A stretch of 64,000 nt of DNA from RYN-133 sp963708645 (GTDB taxonomy: Bacteria; Actinomycetota; Actinomycetes; Mycobacteriales; Jatrophihabitantaceae), in NCBI GenBank assembly GCA_963708645.1, contig CAVPTA010000014.1:1-64000 (forward strand), in the 5' to 3' direction. Made by a program: the position numbers and the translations under genes. A model generated the notes under the pieces. It searched no databases and was not told where the DNA came from. It was given only the letters and a program-made list of their open reading frames with translations. This document shows, in pieces, positions 23,783 to 33,673 of this stretch (position 1 is its first letter; every line of letters starts with the position of its first letter).

Positions 23783-24638
23783 TCAGGATCGCGGACGTCG
23801 CTGCCCGGTGCGCTGGCCGCGGCGCGATGCTCGTAGGCCGCGCGCACCCGAGTGCGCCGCGTCGGCGAGCAGCGGGTCGGATCCCTGGTCGCGCAACAGC
23901 CACTCACCGAAAGCCCGCGGCATCGGCCGGGTGACCTTGTGCGCGCCGAGGTAGCGCGGCACCCACACCTCGAAGCGCGGCCGCTGGAGCGCGCCGACGA
24001 TCGCGTTCGCGACGTCCTCGGGTTCGACCTGCGAGCTCAGCCGGGTCTGCGAGCAACCCGGCGCTGAGTTCGGTGCGCACGATCGTCGGCATGACGCAGC
24101 TGATCTCGACGCCGGTGCCGCGCAGTTCGTGCCGCACCGCTTCGCACAGCCCGACGACGCCGTACTTGGTCGCGGAGTAGGTCGCTCCCCCGGGGACGCC
24201 GGCCTTGCCCGGCGACCGACGCGAGGTTGACGATGTGGCCGCGTCCGCGCGGCGTCATGCGCCGCATCGCCTCGCGGGTGCCGTGGATGACAGCGGCGAT
24301 GTTGATCTCGAGTGACGCGGTAGGTCGTCTCGTCCTACTCGTCGGCCAGCAACGCGAGCGGCATGATGCCGGCGTTGTTGATCAGGACGTCGATCGGCCC
24401 GACCTCGCGCTCGACCGTCGTCGAGGAACTCGCGTGAATCCGCGCGTGGTCGGTGACATCGAGCGGCAGCGCGAGCGCAGCCGCCGACGTCCTTGGCCGC
24501 GCGGCGCGCGCCGTCCTCGTCGAGGTCGCCGATCACGACGCGGGCGCCGCGCGCGGTCAGCGCGCGGGCGGTGGCGAGACCGATGCCGCGCGCGCTGCCG
24601 GTGATGACAACGACCTTGTCGCTCAGCGAGATCCCCAT
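23783..24638 (-). pseudogene. second SDR gene, disrupted by several frame changes and a stop
   Basis: Paralogue of the neighbouring SDR. It starts at ATG 24638 with MGISLSDKVVVITGSARGIG. Recognisable parts then appear in different frames: LPLDVTDHARIH, VEREVGPIDVLINNAGIMPL, an in-frame TAG near 24336, LEINIAAVIHGTREAMRRMT, NLASVAG, GGATYSATKYGVVGLCEAV, VRTELSAG and WVPRYLGAHKVTRPMPRAFGEWLL. At least four indels and one nonsense codon are needed to read it. That density exceeds the neighbours, so this copy may be truly decaying, or the raw read depth may have been poor here. Its end is approximate. Confidence 0.55.
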
Positions 24639-24664
24639 GCGGCTCACCCTAGGGCCACCCACGA

Positions 24665-24687
24665 AATCGCCTGGAAACGTGGCGATT
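24665..24687 (-). terminator. candidate terminator after the ALDH gene
   Basis: Inverted repeat AATCGCC (24665-24671) and GGCGATT (24681-24687) around a nine-base loop, about 20 bases past the ALDH stop. There is no T-tract, so it could equally be an operator for the divergent reading of the SDR region. Confidence 0.4.
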
Positions 24688-24708
24688 CCGCTAGGACCCG
24701 ACCCGGGC

Positions 24709-26219
24709 TCAGCGGAAGCGGCGACCGTAGCGAAGTTTGAGCACCCTGCGCACGATCGTGTACTGCTCCGGCGTGCGCGGGAAGTCCTGCATCTCCTTAC
24801 CCATGCCGAAGCGCTTGCGCGCTGTCGCCTTGGGACGGGTGAACTCACGCAGCCCGTCCTCGCCGTGGAAGCGGCCGAAGCCGCTGTCACCGACGCCACC
24901 GAACGGCAGTGACGGCATGCCGACGAACGTCAGCACCGAGTTGATCGTGGTGCCGCCGGCGCGCAGCTTGGCCGCGATCTCGGGGCCGTGCTTCTCGGAG
25001 AACACCGACGAGCCGAGCCCGAACTTCGTCCCGTTCGCGCGGCGGATCGCGTCGTCGACGTCGCGGGCACCGTTGATGACGATCACCGGACCGAACGTTT
25101 CCTCTTGCACGGCAGAGCAGTCTTCGGGGACGTCAACGAGCACGATCGGGTGCACATAGGGCGGCTTGATCGAATCGAGTCCGCCGACGAGTGCCGTCGC
25201 GCCGGCGGCGAGTGCATCGTGACGTGCCGCCGGATGATGTCGATCTGAGCGGGCATCGTCATCGGCCCGTAGTCGACGAGGTCGTCGAGGCCGACGGTGA
25301 TCGCTTCGGCCTTGGCCTTGACCAAGCGCAGGAACTCGTCCTTCACCGCGTCGACGACGTAGACGCGCTCGACGCACACGCAGCCCTGCCCGGCGTGCCA
25401 GTTGCCACCCCACACGATCGCGTCCGCAGCGGCCTCGAGGTCGGCGTCCTCGGCGATCACGGTGGCGTCCTTGCCGCCGAGTTCGAGCAGCACTGGCGTG
25501 AGGTTCTCGGCGCAGGCGGCCATCACGCGCCGTCCGGTCGGGACGGAGCCGGTGAACGCGATCTTGTCGACGCCCGACTTGCACAGCGCCGATCCGGTCT
25601 CACCGAAGCCGGACACCCAGCCGACGAGGCCCTCGGGTGCATCGGGATTGGCCTTGTAGAACGACTCGGCCGCGTAAACGCCGGTGGCCGTGCTGAACTC
25701 GCTCGGCTTGACGACCGCCGCGTTGCCGGCGGCCAGTGCGTAGGCCAGCCCGCAGTAGACGGTGTAGATCGGGAAGTTCCAGGGCGCGATCACGCCGGCG
25801 ACACCGAGCGGCTCGTACGAGAGCCGGGCGTCGAAGTTGACCATCGCCATGCCAGGCGCGACGCGGCGCTCGCCGAGCACCTTCTCGGCGTGGGCTGCGG
25901 CCCAGCGCAGGTCTTCGAGGCTCGCTACGAGCTCGAACTGCACGTCGCCGCGCGGCTTGCCGGTCTCGCGGTAGCCGAGTTCGCAGATTTCGTCGCTGTG
26001 CTTGGCGATCCACGAGATCCAGCGGGCGATGCGCTTGCGTCGCCCGGCGAAGCCCAGGTCGGCCCACCACTGCTGCGCCCCGCGCGCCTTGGCCACCGCG
26101 GCGCGGACGCCCTCGGCCGTGTGCACCGGGAACGTCCCGACGAGGTCGCCGGTGACCGGATGGGTGAGGTCGAAGGTCTGGTCAGCGGTGCTGGCAGATT
26201 GGTCCAACTGAGCGGTCAC
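24709..26219 (-). CDS. aldehyde dehydrogenase family protein (one frameshift)
   Basis: NAD(P)-dependent aldehyde dehydrogenase of about 503 residues. N-terminal to middle part: VIAPWNFPIYTVYCGLAYALAAGNAAVVKPSE cofactor region, FTGSVPTGRRV, catalytic Glu in LLELGGKDA and catalytic Cys in AGQGCVCVERVYV. After HVTM the protein continues one frame over, near 25215, as DALAAGATALVGGLDS. It then runs through EETFGPVIVINGARDVDDAI, LRAGGTTINSVLTFVGMPSLPFGG and DSGFGRFHGEDGLREF to the end. One missing base explains this. A KstR-like box is 22-53 bases upstream of the ATG. The substrate is unknown; genomic company suggests lipid-derived aldehydes. Confidence 0.85.
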
Positions 26220-26240
26220 GCGTGCCGTCCTCGTTCGTCC

Positions 26241-26272
26241 TGACAGAACGAGAACACGTTACAGTTTTGCGG
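26241..26272 (-). promoter_or_regulatory. KstR-like operator, copy 2
   Basis: Minus-strand reading CCGCAAAACTGTAACGTGTT followed by CTCGTTCTGT. It is identical to copy 1 over the first 23 bases and is placed just upstream of the ALDH start at 26219. Such long identity between two promoters suggests a shared regulator, or one promoter copied with its gene. Confidence 0.65.
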
Positions 26273-26293
26273 CCTGGAGCGCGACCCGGCGGG

Positions 26294-27445
<1,152 letters not shown>

Positions 27446-27486
27446 GCGGGGCCTCTCGTCGAGTCGGCGGTGCTACTCGACGGTAA

Positions 27487-27510
27487 CCGCAAAATGGAAC
27501 GTGTTGCGAG
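27487..27510 (+). promoter_or_regulatory. KstR-like operator, copy 3
   Basis: Plus-strand CCGCAAAATGGAACGTGTTG shares the CCGCAAAA prefix and AACGTGTT core with copies 1 and 2 but lies in the reverse orientation relative to the downstream acyl-CoA dehydrogenase. It sits between that gene and the end of the hydrolase gene. Confidence 0.5.
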
Positions 27511-27528
27511 TATCCGCGGGCGAACTTG

Positions 27529-28368
27529 CTACGCGCCGGCGGCGCGGGAGAGCAACCGCGATGCGGTGGTGCGGTTCGCCTCGAGGAACGGCGCGATGGT
27601 GTCGACGAGCAGATCGGGTGCGTCCAACTGCGGGCAGTGCCCACATCCGGGCAGCACGATCGTTCCTTCGCTCTGGGTGACGTGGCGCGGCGGCACGAGC
27701 CGGTCGTGGCGTCCCCACACCTGCAGGACGGGTACGCGCAGCCGCGGCAGCAGCCGCGCCAACCGGACCGTCCGCAGTTCCGAGAGCAGTGCGCGAGCGA
27801 TCGCCGACAACCCGAACAACCGGTCGCGATCGACGTAACTGGCGCTGTAGCCCTGGATCGTCGACGGGTCGAGAATGCCCGACCGCGGCGTCGCTGCGTG
27901 GGCGTAGCACCAGCCGAAGCCGCGCTGCAGATGGCCGAACGGGACGGGACGCAGGGCGGTGCGCATGGCGATCGATGCGGGTCGCGAGGCTGCTGCGCGC
28001 CAGGCCAGCGGGACACCGCTGACGCCGGGCATCCCGATCAGGACGGCACAGTCGATCCGCTCGGGGTGCGCGGCAGCGAGGACGGCGGACACCGCAGCGC
28101 CCATCGAGTTGCCCACGAGACTGACCGGCTCGTTGATGCCGAGGTCGTCGAGCACCTCGAGCACGAGCGCGGCATACCCGTTGAGCAGCGGCGCGCGGAA
28201 CTGGCGCGTGGTGGCGCCGTGGCCGGGCAGGTCGATGGCGACGACGCGGTGTTCGACCGCGAGGGCGGGGACGACGCGTCGCCAGGTCTGCAGGTTGTCC
28301 GAGAACCCGTGCAGCAGCACGACCGTGTGCGGGCCGGCGCCGGTGACGGCGACGTTGACGTCATCCAC
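27529..28368 (-). CDS. alpha/beta hydrolase
   Basis: A 279-residue alpha/beta-hydrolase-fold protein. The oxyanion motif is LLHGFSDNLQTW, the nucleophile elbow LVGNSMGAAVS, the acid lies near VWGRHDRLVPP, and the catalytic His is in LPGCGHCPQLDAPD. A helical cap region (about 115-195) precedes the acid. It starts at ATG 28368 (MDDVNVAVTGAGPH) and lies upstream of the acyl-CoA dehydrogenase on the same strand, with about 80 bases between them. It may be an esterase or a C-C hydrolase in the same lipid pathway; the substrate is unknown. Confidence 0.85.
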   Translation of the reverse strand: MDDVNVAVTGAGPHTVVLLHGFSDNLQTWRRVVPALAVEHRVVAIDLPGHGATTRQFRAPLLNGYAALVLEVLDDLGINEPVSLVGNSMGAAVSAVLAAAHPERIDCAVLIGMPGVSGVPLAWRAAASRPASIAMRTALRPVPFGHLQRGFGWCYAHAATPRSGILDPSTIQGYSASYVDRDRLFGLSAIARALLSELRTVRLARLLPRLRVPVLQVWGRHDRLVPPRHVTQSEGTIVLPGCGHCPQLDAPDLLVDTIAPFLEANRTTASRLLSRAAGA

Positions 28369-28398
28369 GTCACACCTTTACCCGAGATCGACTGTTGC

Positions 28399-29082
28399 TC
28401 AATCAATCAATTCGGTAACGGTCCCGAGGCCGGCAATGACGGGGAACGCAAACGGTGCGAACCGGTACTCGCCGGTGCGGTCGAGCCAGACGGCGTGCAG
28501 GCCCGCGTCATGGGCGCCGAGCGCGTCTGCATATAGCGCGTCGCCGACATGCATCGCCTCGTGCGGCGCGACCTCGACCTGCGCGCACGCGTGGGCGAAG
28601 ATGCGCGGGTCCGGTTTGGCGATGCCGAGCTCGCCGGAGATGACAGCTGTGTCGACAAGTCGATCGAGCCCGACGGTCTCGATCTTGCGCCGCTGATGCA
28701 CGGCTTCGTTGTTGGTGATCAGCCCGATCAGCAGTCCGCGCTCGCGCAGCGCGCTGATGCACGGCAGCGCGTCGTCGTAGAGCACGTAGTACTTCTCCAG
28801 CGCGGCGAGCCGGGCGGCCTCGAGCGCGGCTGCGTCCTCGCCGTCTCGTTCGAACATCGCCAGGAACGTGGCCATGCGCTGCACCCGGGCGTCCTGGTAG
28901 CCGAGTTCGCCGCTCAGGTAGCGGTCGTAATGGTCGAGACCGAAGAACGCGTCGTAGTCGGCCTCGTCGCCGAGCACCTCGTGGAACGCACTGATTGCGG
29001 CGTGCTGGTAGTCGACGAGCGTGTCGTCGACGTCGAGGAAGACCGCGCGGATCGTCACTGCATCACTGGGTGACTGCGTCAC
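28399..29082 (-). CDS. HAD-superfamily hydrolase
   Basis: A 227-residue HAD phosphatase. Motif I is VFLDVDDTLVDY (nucleophile Asp), motif II LIGLITNNEAVHQ, motif III Lys in ELGIAKPDPRIF and motif IV HVGDALYADALGAHDAG. A four-helix cap lies between motifs I and II. The GTG at 29082 overlaps the gltX stop as GTGA, so it is translationally coupled to gltX. A second GTG at 29058 would give VTIRAVFLD. It resembles YjjG/PynA-type nucleotidases, but the substrate is uncertain. Confidence 0.85.
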   Translation of the reverse strand: MTQSPSDAVTIRAVFLDVDDTLVDYQHAAISAFHEVLGDEADYDAFFGLDHYDRYLSGELGYQDARVQRMATFLAMFERDGEDAAALEAARLAALEKYYVLYDDALPCISALRERGLLIGLITNNEAVHQRRKIETVGLDRLVDTAVISGELGIAKPDPRIFAHACAQVEVAPHEAMHVGDALYADALGAHDAGLHAVWLDRTGEYRFAPFAFPVIAGLGTVTELID

Positions 29083-30526
29083 TGTGTCGCGGCGGCGAGC
29101 CGCGCGAGCGAGCGCTCGCGACCCAGGATCTCCATCGACTCGAACAGCGGCGGCGAGACGGTCGAGCCGGTGATCGCCACGCGCAGCGGACCGTAGGCGT
29201 TGCGCGGCTTGAGCCCGAGGCCGTCGACCAGCGTGGCGCTCAATGCGGTTTCGATCGCCTCGTACGTCCAGTCGTCCAACTGCTCGAGGGCGGGACGGGC
29301 GGCGGCGAGCACCTGCTGGCCCGTCTCGCCGAGTTGTTTGGCGGCCGCCGCCTCGTCGACGGTGAACTCCGGCTCGGAGACGAGCAGGAACCGCACCAGG
29401 TTGACGCCCTGGCCCAGGGTCTGGATGCGCTCCTGCACGAGTGGTGCGGCCGCGTCGAGCACGGCCGAGTCGGCGGGCAGGCCGGCCGCGAGCACGTAGG
29501 TTTCCAGGCGCGCGCGGAAGTCGGCCGGGTCGAGCAGGCGGATGTGGTCGGCGTTGATCGCCAGGCACTTCTTCGGATCGAACCGCGCCGGGTTGGCGTT
29601 GACGTCGCCGACGTCGAAGTGCTCGATCATCTCTGCCATCGAGAACACGTCGTGATCATCGGCGATCGACCAGCCGAGCAGCGCGAGGTAGTTGAGCAGT
29701 CCCTCGGGGATGTAGCCCTCGTCGCGGTAGGTGTTCAGAGCCGCCTGCGGGTCGCGCTTCGACAGCTTCTTGTTGCCCTCGCCCATCACGTACGGCAGGT
29801 GCCCGAACTGCGGGATCGCGTCGGCGACACCGATGTCGATCAAGCGCGCGATAGAGCGCGATCTGTCGTGGCGTCGACGGAAGCAGGTCCTCGCCGCGTA
29901 GCACGTGGGTGATCTTCATGAGGGCGTCGTCGACGGGATTCACCAGCGTGTAGAGCGGATCGCCGTTCGCGCGCACGACGACGAAGTCGGGCACCGATCC
30001 CGCAGCGAAGGTGACGTCGCCGCGCACCACGTCGGTCCAGGTGATGTCTTCGTCCGGCATACGCACCCGCAACACCGGCTCGCGGCCCTCGTCGCGGAAC
30101 GCCTGCTTCTGCTCGTCGCTCAACGTGCGGTCGTAGTTGTCGTAGCCGAGCTTCGCGTTGCGTCCCGCCGCGACGTGACGCGCCTCGATCTCTGCCGGCG
30201 TTCGAGAACGACTCGTACACGTGGCCGGCGTCGACGAGTTTCTTGATGATCACGCGATAGATGTCGCCGCGCTCGCTCTGCCGGTACGGGCCGTACGGTC
30301 CGCCGACCTCGGGGCCCTCGTCCCAGTCCATGCCGAGCCAGCGCAACGCAGCGAGCAGGTCGTCATAGGACTGCTGCGAGTCGCGGGCGGCGTCGGTGTC
30401 CTCGACGCGGAACACGAACGTGCCGCCGACGTGCCGCGCATACGCCCAGTTGAACAAGCAGGTCCGGACGAGGCCGACGTGCGGGTTGCCGGTCGGGCTC
30501 GGGCAGAAGCGGACGCGGGTGGTCAT
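29079..30526 (-). CDS. gltX: glutamyl-tRNA synthetase (two frameshifts)
   Basis: Class I glutamyl-tRNA synthetase. The HIGH-type motif is in RFCPSPTGNPHVGLVRT and the KMSKS equivalent in GNKKLSKRDPQAALNTYRDEGY. The raw sequence needs two one-base insertions corrected. Near 30200, VYESFSN continues as PAEIEARHVAAGRNAKLGYD. Near 29848, IALYRAL continues as IDIGVADAIPQFGHLPYVM. The span is two bases over a multiple of three, exactly as two insertions predict. As GltX is normally essential, these are best read as sequence errors. It sits between the FAH-domain gene and the HAD gene. In organisms with GatCAB this enzyme commonly also charges tRNA-Gln with Glu. Confidence 0.9.
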
Positions 30527-31326
30527 GCCTTGCGCGACCGGGTTGGTGAGCGTGCCGATGCCCTCGATCTCGACGCTCACGCTGTCGCCGTCCTTGATCG
30601 GGCCGACGCCGGCGGGCGTGCCGGTGAGGATCACGTCGCCCGGGCAGCAGCGTCATGACTGTCGACATGAACGCGATCTGCGTCGCTACGTCGTGGATCA
30701 TCTGGCTCGTGCGGCCGTCCTGCACGATCTCGCCGTTGACGCGGGTTGTCAGGCGCAGGTCGGACGGATCGAGCACAGTCTCGAACCACGGTCCGAGCGG
30801 GCAGAACGAGTCGTAGCCCTTCGCGCGGGTGAACTGCACGTCGCTGCGCTGCTGGTCGCGCGCGGTGACGTCGTTCGCGCACGCGTAGCCGAGCACGTAC
30901 GCAAGCGCATCCTCACGTGCGACGTTGCGCGCCGGTCGGCCGATGACGACCGCGAGCTCGCCCTCGTAGTGCACCTCGTTCGACGAGGGGGGCAGCCGGA
31001 TCGTGTCGGCGTCACCGATGACGCTCGTCGACGGCTTGAGGAAGATCATCGGCGTCTCGGGAGCCTCGCCGCCCATCTCTTTCGCGTGGTCGGCGTAGTT
31101 CTTGCCGATCGCGACGACCTTGGTCGGCAGGATCGGCGAGAGCAGCCGCACGTCCGGCAGCGCCCAGCGATCGCCGGTGAAGGTGATCGTCTCGAACGGG
31201 TGCCCGTCGATCGCCGCGACGGTGAGTGCCTCGGCGGCGGCGTCGGCCGGGCCTTCGACCGTCCCCCAGAGCCACGCCGGTCGGGGCAGTTGCTGAGCCA
31301 GGATGGACGAAGCGGGCGATACGCAC
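30523..31326 (-). CDS. fumarylacetoacetate-hydrolase-domain protein (frameshifted)
   Basis: FAH-fold enzyme of the family that includes acylpyruvases and 2-hydroxyhepta-2,4-diene-1,7-dioate isomerases. It begins at GTG 31326 (VRIARFVHPG). After a frame change near 31258 it reads GTVEGPADAAAEAL, LLSPILPTKVVAIGKNYADHA, NEVHYEGELAVVIGR (metal-binding Glu residues), YACANDVTARDQQ and SQMIHDVATQIAFMS. An inserted base near 30640 separates LLPG from DVILTGTPAGVGPIKDGDSV. In the raw sequence the end runs in frame into gltX; a further one-base change near 30530 would place a TGA overlapping the gltX ATG. The physiological substrate is unknown. Confidence 0.75.
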
Positions 31327-31370
31327 AGGGCCTAACGCTACCGATCCGGCTGTCGGCGATAATCAACGGC

Positions 31371-31883
31371 GTGAGTACCCGAGTGAACGCTGGCCGGCGC
31401 GTCGCGGGGCCAGGCTTCTTAGCGGGGGCAGGCTTCTTGCGCGGCGGTGATGCTGTGAGTTCGCAGCTGTCGCACGTCCCGGTGCCACGCCGCCGACGGC
31501 TGGCAGCGACCCTGGTGCTGTTCGCGGCGCTGTTCCTCGCGGTGGGCACGGTCGCAGCTGCGGGCAGCGGAACGGCGGGCGCGCCGGTGTTCGCCGCCAT
31601 CGCGCTGAGCGTTGGCGTGCTGCTCGGCCTCATCGCATGGGGCGTGCACCGCAGCGTGCGGCTCGACCAGGACGGCGCGCGCCTGGACGCTGCCGTCGAC
31701 GACATCCTCGCCCCGCACGGTGGCCGGGCCGCCCTGTGCGGCTGCGGTGTCGAACACGATCCGAGCGAGCTGCACATCGTCGACGCCGAACCCGATCCGC
31801 ACACCTGCTCGCACGACGGCACCGGAGTTGTCTGCGCGCACGAGTGCGACACGTGCGTCCTCGCCGCCCTCAAGCGCCCCTGA
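31371..31883 (+). CDS. small two-helix membrane protein with Cys-rich tail
   Basis: Conserved-looking actinobacterial protein of unknown function. Two hydrophobic helices (AATLVLFAALFLAVGTVAAA and FAAIALSVGVLLGLIAWG) are followed by a soluble tail. The tail is rich in Cys and acidic residues: ALCGCGVEHDPSELHIVDAE, CSHDGTGVVCAHECDTCVL. The spacing of Cys/His could bind a metal such as zinc. Start alternatives are GTG 31371 (VSTRVNAGRRVAG) and GTG 31455 (VSSQLSHVPVPRRRR); the second leads more directly to the first helix. It is divergent from the FAH gene with a 44-base gap. Confidence 0.6.
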   Translation: MSTRVNAGRRVAGPGFLAGAGFLRGGDAVSSQLSHVPVPRRRRLAATLVLFAALFLAVGTVAAAGSGTAGAPVFAAIALSVGVLLGLIAWGVHRSVRLDQDGARLDAAVDDILAPHGGRAALCGCGVEHDPSELHIVDAEPDPHTCSHDGTGVVCAHECDTCVLAALKRP

Positions 31884-31938
31884 CAGCCCCGCGGCCCGTG
31901 CCCTCGGGTCGCGTCCCCGGCCGCCGTACCGCGAGTGG

Positions 31939-33522
31939 TCAGGACGGGGCGGGCTCGCCGAGCAGGCCGTAGCGCACGGCGTCGTGCAGGGCGAGCCAGG
32001 ACGCCTCGATGACGTTGCCGTGGACGCCGACGGTGGTCCATTCGCGCTCGTGGTCGGAGGTCTCGATCAGCACGCGCGTCACCGCGTCGGTGCCGTGGCG
32101 GCCGGGCATGATGCGCACCTTGTAGTCGGTGAGCTCCAAGGACGCGAGGCGCGGGTGCGCCTTGGTCAGCGCCTTGCGCAGCGCACGGTCGAGCGCGTTC
32201 ACCGGGCCGTTGCCCTCTTCGGTCGAGATCACCCGTTCGCCGCCGGCGATCACGCGCACGGTGGCCTCGCTGACCATCGCGCCGTCCTCGCGCCGGTCGA
32301 CGATCACGCGGTACGACTCGACGACGAAGCCGGCCTGCGTCTGCGACAACTCATCGCGCAGCAGCAACTCGAACGACGCGTCGGCGGCCTCGTACGACCA
32401 GCCCTCGGCCTCGCGCTGCTTGACGCGCTCGACCACCTTGCCGACGACGTCCGGTCTCGAGCTGACGTCGACCCCGAGCTCGCCGGCCTTCAGTTCGACC
32501 GATGCGCGGCCGGCCATCTCGGTGACGAGGATCCGCTGCGCGTTGCCGACCGTCGCCGGGTCGAGGTGGTTGTACATCTCCGGCGACACCTTGATGGCCG
32601 ACGCATGCAAGCCCGCCTTGTGCGCGAAGGCGGCCGCGCCGACATACGGCGCGTGCGTGTCCGGGGCGAGGTTGGCGATCTCGGCAATCGCGTGCGACAC
32701 CCGCTGCATCTCGGCGAGGCAACCTTCGGGCAGGACGTCGAGCCCCATCTTCGTCACCAGCCCGCCGATCACACTGAACACGTTCGCATTGCCGGCCCGC
32801 TCGCCGTACCCGTTCGCCGTCCCTTGGACGTGTGTCGCGCCGGCATCCACGGCGGCCAGGGTGTTGGCCACCGCGCAACCCGTGTCGTCCTGGGTGTGGA
32901 TGCCGAGCCGGATGCCGGCGCGACGGTGCACGTCCGTTACGACGTCGTGCACGCCCATGGGCAGCATGCCGCCGTTGGTGTCACAAAGGACGCCGACGTC
33001 GGCTCCTGCAGAGGCCGCGACGTCGAGCAGCCGCACGCCGTAGTCGCGGTCGAGTTTGTAGCCGTCGAAGAAGTGCTCACAGTCGACGAACACACGGCGC
33101 CCCTCCGAGCGCAGGAACGCGACAGTGTCGCGCACCATGTCGAGGTTCTCCTCGAGAGTGGTGTGCAACGCGTCGGTCACGTGCCAGACGGACGACTTGG
33201 CAACGAGCGTGACGACGGACGCGCGTGAATCGACCAGCGCGCGCACCTGCGGGTCGTCCTGCACGCGTACGCCGGCCTTGCGGGTCGCGCCGAACGCGAC
33301 GAGGACGGAGTTCTTCAACGACAGTTCGCCGTCGGCGGCGCGGGCGAAGAACTCGGTGTCCTTCGGCATCGCGCCGGGCCAGCCACCCTCGACGAAGCCC
33401 ACGCCGAGCTGATCGAGCAGTCGTGCGACAGCAAGCTTGTCAGCCACGGAGTAGGTGATGCCTTCACGCTGCGCACCGTCACGCAACGTGGTGTCGAAGA
33501 CGTGGAACGCGTCGCTCTGCAT
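31939..33522 (-). CDS. cimA: citramalate synthase
   Basis: LeuA-type (R)-citramalate synthase (527 residues) that condenses pyruvate and acetyl-CoA in the threonine-independent isoleucine route. Features are FHVFDTTLRDGAQREGITYS (metal-binding Asp), GVGFVEGGWPGAMPKD, FVDCEHFFDGYKLD, LCDTNGGMLPMGVHDVV and the HxH region RLGIHTQDDTGCAVANT. The C-terminal LeuA dimer/allosteric domain starts near residue 400. ATG 33522 has AAGAGG eight bases upstream. The triple-Ile leader peptide and hairpins upstream point to isoleucine-dependent attenuation. The 2-isopropylmalate synthases lack the EGGWPG signature, so the citramalate assignment is favoured. Confidence 0.9.
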   Translation of the reverse strand: MQSDAFHVFDTTLRDGAQREGITYSVADKLAVARLLDQLGVGFVEGGWPGAMPKDTEFFARAADGELSLKNSVLVAFGATRKAGVRVQDDPQVRALVDSRASVVTLVAKSSVWHVTDALHTTLEENLDMVRDTVAFLRSEGRRVFVDCEHFFDGYKLDRDYGVRLLDVAASAGADVGVLCDTNGGMLPMGVHDVVTDVHRRAGIRLGIHTQDDTGCAVANTLAAVDAGATHVQGTANGYGERAGNANVFSVIGGLVTKMGLDVLPEGCLAEMQRVSHAIAEIANLAPDTHAPYVGAAAFAHKAGLHASAIKVSPEMYNHLDPATVGNAQRILVTEMAGRASVELKAGELGVDVSSRPDVVGKVVERVKQREAEGWSYEAADASFELLLRDELSQTQAGFVVESYRVIVDRREDGAMVSEATVRVIAGGERVISTEEGNGPVNALDRALRKALTKAHPRLASLELTDYKVRIMPGRHGTDAVTRVLIETSDHEREWTTVGVHGNVIEASWLALHDAVRYGLLGEPAPS

Positions 33523-33549
33523 GGTCAATCCTCTTTGCCGGACAAACAA

Positions 33550-33609
33550 AAAACCCCCCGCCGGATGGCGTGGGGTCTGCGCGTCGGAGTGGTACTTGGT
33601 CCGACGCGC
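33550..33609 (-). promoter_or_regulatory. transcription attenuator of cimA
   Basis: On the minus strand a ten-base inverted repeat GCGCGTCGGA/TCCGACGCGC (33579-33588 with 33600-33609) is followed by a second hairpin, CCCCACGCC-ATCC-GGCGGGG (about 33556-33575), and a T-tract (A-run 33544-33553 on the plus strand). Together with the upstream Ile-rich leader peptide this is the layout of an attenuator: stalling at Ile codons would favour the first structure. Confidence 0.7.
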
Positions 33610-33641
33610 TACTCGATAATGATCGAGACGAAATGCTGCAC
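33609..33641 (-). CDS. cimA leader peptide (Ile-Ile-Ile)
   Basis: A ten-residue open frame, GTG to TAG, encoding VQHFVSIIIE with three consecutive Ile codons (ATC ATT ATC). The stop codon touches the arm of the first hairpin of the attenuator. No Shine-Dalgarno sequence is seen, so it may be translated from a leaderless or weak start. It lies 32 bases past the leuB stop; the transcript may therefore begin inside or upstream of leuB. The control role is inferred from position and composition. Confidence 0.65.
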   Translation of the reverse strand: MQHFVSIIIE

Positions 33642-33673
33642 GACACGAGTGTGCCACAGCACGGGCGAAACCA

